Assembly (NCBI GenBank): GCA_001953115.1
Contig: LSSL01001798.1
Location: forward strand, 2,932 to 13,745
DNA from: Smittium mucronatum
Lineage: Eukaryota > Kickxellomycota > Harpellomycetes > Harpellales > Legeriomycetaceae
Length of the DNA stretch: 10,814 nt
Reading direction: 5' to 3'
Shown here: piece after piece, positions 9,301 to 10,814 of the stretch
How positions within the stretch are numbered: position 1 is the stretch's first letter
Layout of the letters: every line of letters begins with the position of its first letter
The notes under the pieces: generated by a model
What the model saw: the letters and a program-made list of their open reading frames with translations, nothing else
Databases searched by the model: none
What the model was told of the DNA's origin: nothing
Position numbers and translations under genes: made by a program

Positions 9301-9990
9301 TTTTTTACTACATTTTTTTTTGAAACTTTTTTACTAAAGCTATCTGCCAATAAAACTCCACAATGGGGTTTTTTATGGTTTATTTTCTCAAGTTTTTTAG
9401 ATATATAATCAAGAATTTCAAAAGATATAATGAACTAATATAATGATTTACTATTCCTATTTTCAAAATCTAACGATCTTCATATGTCATTCACGTTTAT
9501 TCTTCAATAAAAATAAATTAGAATAAAATCTTATAATTATTTTATTATATAACAATGTAGTTTATAATCATAAAAATATTTTAAATTACTTGAGATACTC
9601 TAAAATAAAATTAAGCTCCGTGGGACTAATGAATACACGGGATTATCAAAGAATAACGAGAAAAATGGAATACTCTATGCCATTAGAAATAAATATTTTA
9701 GAAAAAAAAAATTGAACATAATTAGCCCAAGATTCTTCTTTTAATATGTAGTATTAAATAGTATTCTTTTCAAGAATTTAAAATTATCTAAAGTAATTAG
9801 TATCTTTTGATGAAAAAATACCCAATGTGCACCAAATTTTAATTCATGGCCATTGCGTATTGTCAATTAAAAAACTTTGAAAGCTAATGAATTATATTAA
9901 TATCAATAAATGAAAAACGGGGCCAATATATTATAGTGGCTTAATTTTATAAAAAGATATCACTTTTTTTCCTTTTGAATTTTATTATAA
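9301..9990. other. A+T-rich stretch without recognisable gene
   Basis: The frame after the copia-like SYAL box stays open to about 9400 but becomes Phe-rich and loses any likeness to the family. A 63-codon stop-to-stop frame at about 9523-9713 (+) includes GLMNTRDYQRIT; I do not recognise it, and its length is unremarkable at this composition. Nothing else was seen. Confidence 0.6.
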
Positions 9991-10107
9991 GATAGCATCA
10001 TTAAAAAAATATACAGAAAAAATCGCCACCATAACTTCATAGGCCCCTTTACTAAAATATCCTGTTGCACGTTTAAAGGAATATTGTACAGATTAGAGAA
10101 ATTATCG
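9991..10107 (+). pseudogene. Ty3/gypsy-like integrase GPY/F-module remnant
   Basis: A 39-codon open stretch in frame 1 contains RHHNFIGPFTKI (10024-10059), then YRLEKL (10087-10104), followed by two stops (10108 and 10111). The C-terminal GPY/F module of gypsy integrases typically reads (K/R)-F-x-G-P-(Y/F)-x-(I/V), about ten residues, then Y-x-L-x-L-P; here the gap is twelve. A weak continuation, TFNEL (10117-10131), sits where the family's VFHVSLL would come. The DDE core expected upstream was not recognisable. It lies left of a zinc-finger-like remnant that would precede it in a single element, so the two probably come from separate insertions. Short motif in poor sequence: plausible, not proven. 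Confidence 0.4.
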
Positions 10108-10616
10108 TAATAAAGTACGTTTAACGAATTAAATATTCGAAATAAGTAATATTTTCGAGTTGTTTTGAATTTATTGGCCTAATTTTTTTTTTTATCAACT
10201 TATTTGTTACTAGAGATTAATTAAACAAATTTGTATTTTCTTTATTGATTCCTGATTCAATTTGTGAAAAACTGAGCATTAAAATCAAAAAATATCTTAC
10301 GGTAATTCCCCATGGTTTTTATTAAAAATCTAGGCTTTATGAACAAACTCAGTTTTTATGAAATAACACTTTTTATGAAATTGATGCTTATTTTCGAATT
10401 AAAATAGAAAAAGGCATTTAGTTAGTCAAAATCTTTTCAATTCAGCCAATAAAAAAAATATAAAAGCCTATAAGCAAAAATTATCCGAATAAAATGATCA
10501 TTTTTTAGCCCTTTAACAGCCAGACTGCTTAATTGTGTAATCATTAATATCTAAAGTTTACCCTGCTTTGGTTCCCTTTAAATAAAAGCTATATTCCATT
10601 AGCTACTTGATTTTAA
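10108..10616. other. A+T-rich stretch without recognisable gene
   Basis: No motif could be assigned on either strand. TTTTTATGAAAT occurs twice about 20 bp apart near 10355-10382. A gypsy RNase H end would be expected around 10300-10500 if the right-edge integrase remnant were complete on its left, but none is visible. Confidence 0.55.
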
Positions 10617-10802
10617 TCTACGAATTTTGTTTTTGGATTCGTCTATTCAAAGCATAGTGATAATTTTAAAGTAAAAGACTAAGGGGAGATCAACAAAAGA
10701 AAATTTTATTGGGAAAAAGTCAAACGAAGTTACTTGTGGGTCAATTGGAAGTAGGCTTTGTACCATTTCGTCTTCAAAGCAGAGTATAAATTTGCAATTA
10801 GC
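10617..10802 (+). pseudogene. Ty3/gypsy-like integrase H2C2 zinc-finger remnant
   Basis: Frame 3 is open apart from two stops (10680 and 10752) up to TAA 10803. It reads KHSDNFKVKD (10650-10679), then GEINKRKFYWEKVKRSYLWV (10683-10742), and after the second stop ALYHFVFKAEYKF. The family pattern is H..GHxGxxKTxxxI..xFYWxxMxxDxxxWVxxCxxC; KFYWEK and WV align without a gap, and the first His may be at 10653-10655. The paired Cys residues are lost (Trp-Lys-stop where C..C belongs). The window ends before the catalytic core. This domain comes before the GPY/F module in an intact integrase, so it is probably a different insertion from the remnant at 9991. Codon use is less A+T-biased than the flank, consistent with a decaying coding insert. 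Confidence 0.45.
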
Positions 10803-10814
10803 TAATGTTTATTA

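Noticed and set aside
9523..9713. 63-codon stop-to-stop frame containing GLMNTRDYQRIT
   Set aside because: No family recognised, no early start codon, and the length is not unusual for chance.
1..10814. A previously undescribed functional system
   Set aside because: No intact gene, conserved operon-like arrangement, CRISPR array or RNA gene was seen; all coding signal is explained by dead retroelements.

Overview
The window looks like nuclear DNA from a very A+T-rich eukaryote. No bacterial, phage or CRISPR signature is visible, and no intact gene was found. The DIRS-type retroelement on the left resembles, from memory only, the DIRS elements of early-diverging fungi (Harpellales/Smittium-like or Mucoromycota). 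That placement is inference and was not tested by any search.

Layout. Positions 1-2595 (about 42-53% G+C in the lines I counted) hold the 3' part of a decayed DIRS-like tyrosine-recombinase retrotransposon on the + strand. A reverse transcriptase, an RNase H and a C-terminal region of the type called Dam-like methyltransferase in DIRS elements occupy 1-1690. A tyrosine recombinase follows at 1692-2595. Both are broken by frameshifts and stop codons and have lost catalytic residues. The 5' end lies outside the window, and I could not find the right terminal repeat.

Near position 2600 the composition falls to roughly 8-25% G+C, and this continues to the window end. There is no long open frame in that 8.2 kb. 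Reading all frames by eye, I found four collinear motif series that look like much older retroelement debris: a Ty3/gypsy-like RT-RNase H-integrase remnant on the minus strand (6178-7230); a Ty1/copia-like RT-RNase H remnant on the plus strand (8900-9300, possibly from about 8656), inside a small island of higher G+C with an 11-G run; a gypsy integrase GPY/F-like remnant (9991-10107); and a gypsy integrase zinc-finger-like remnant running to the right edge (10617-10802). These calls are eye alignments in low-complexity DNA and need profile searches. Stretches 2596-6177, 7231-8655, 9301-9990 and 10108-10616 show nothing I can assign beyond simple repeats.

Overall reading: a transposon graveyard in a gene-free A+T-rich compartment. 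The genes do not work together, because all are dead pieces of independent insertions. The most structured non-coding signal is a 34-bp near-perfect palindrome at 8162-8195. I found no convincing undescribed system.
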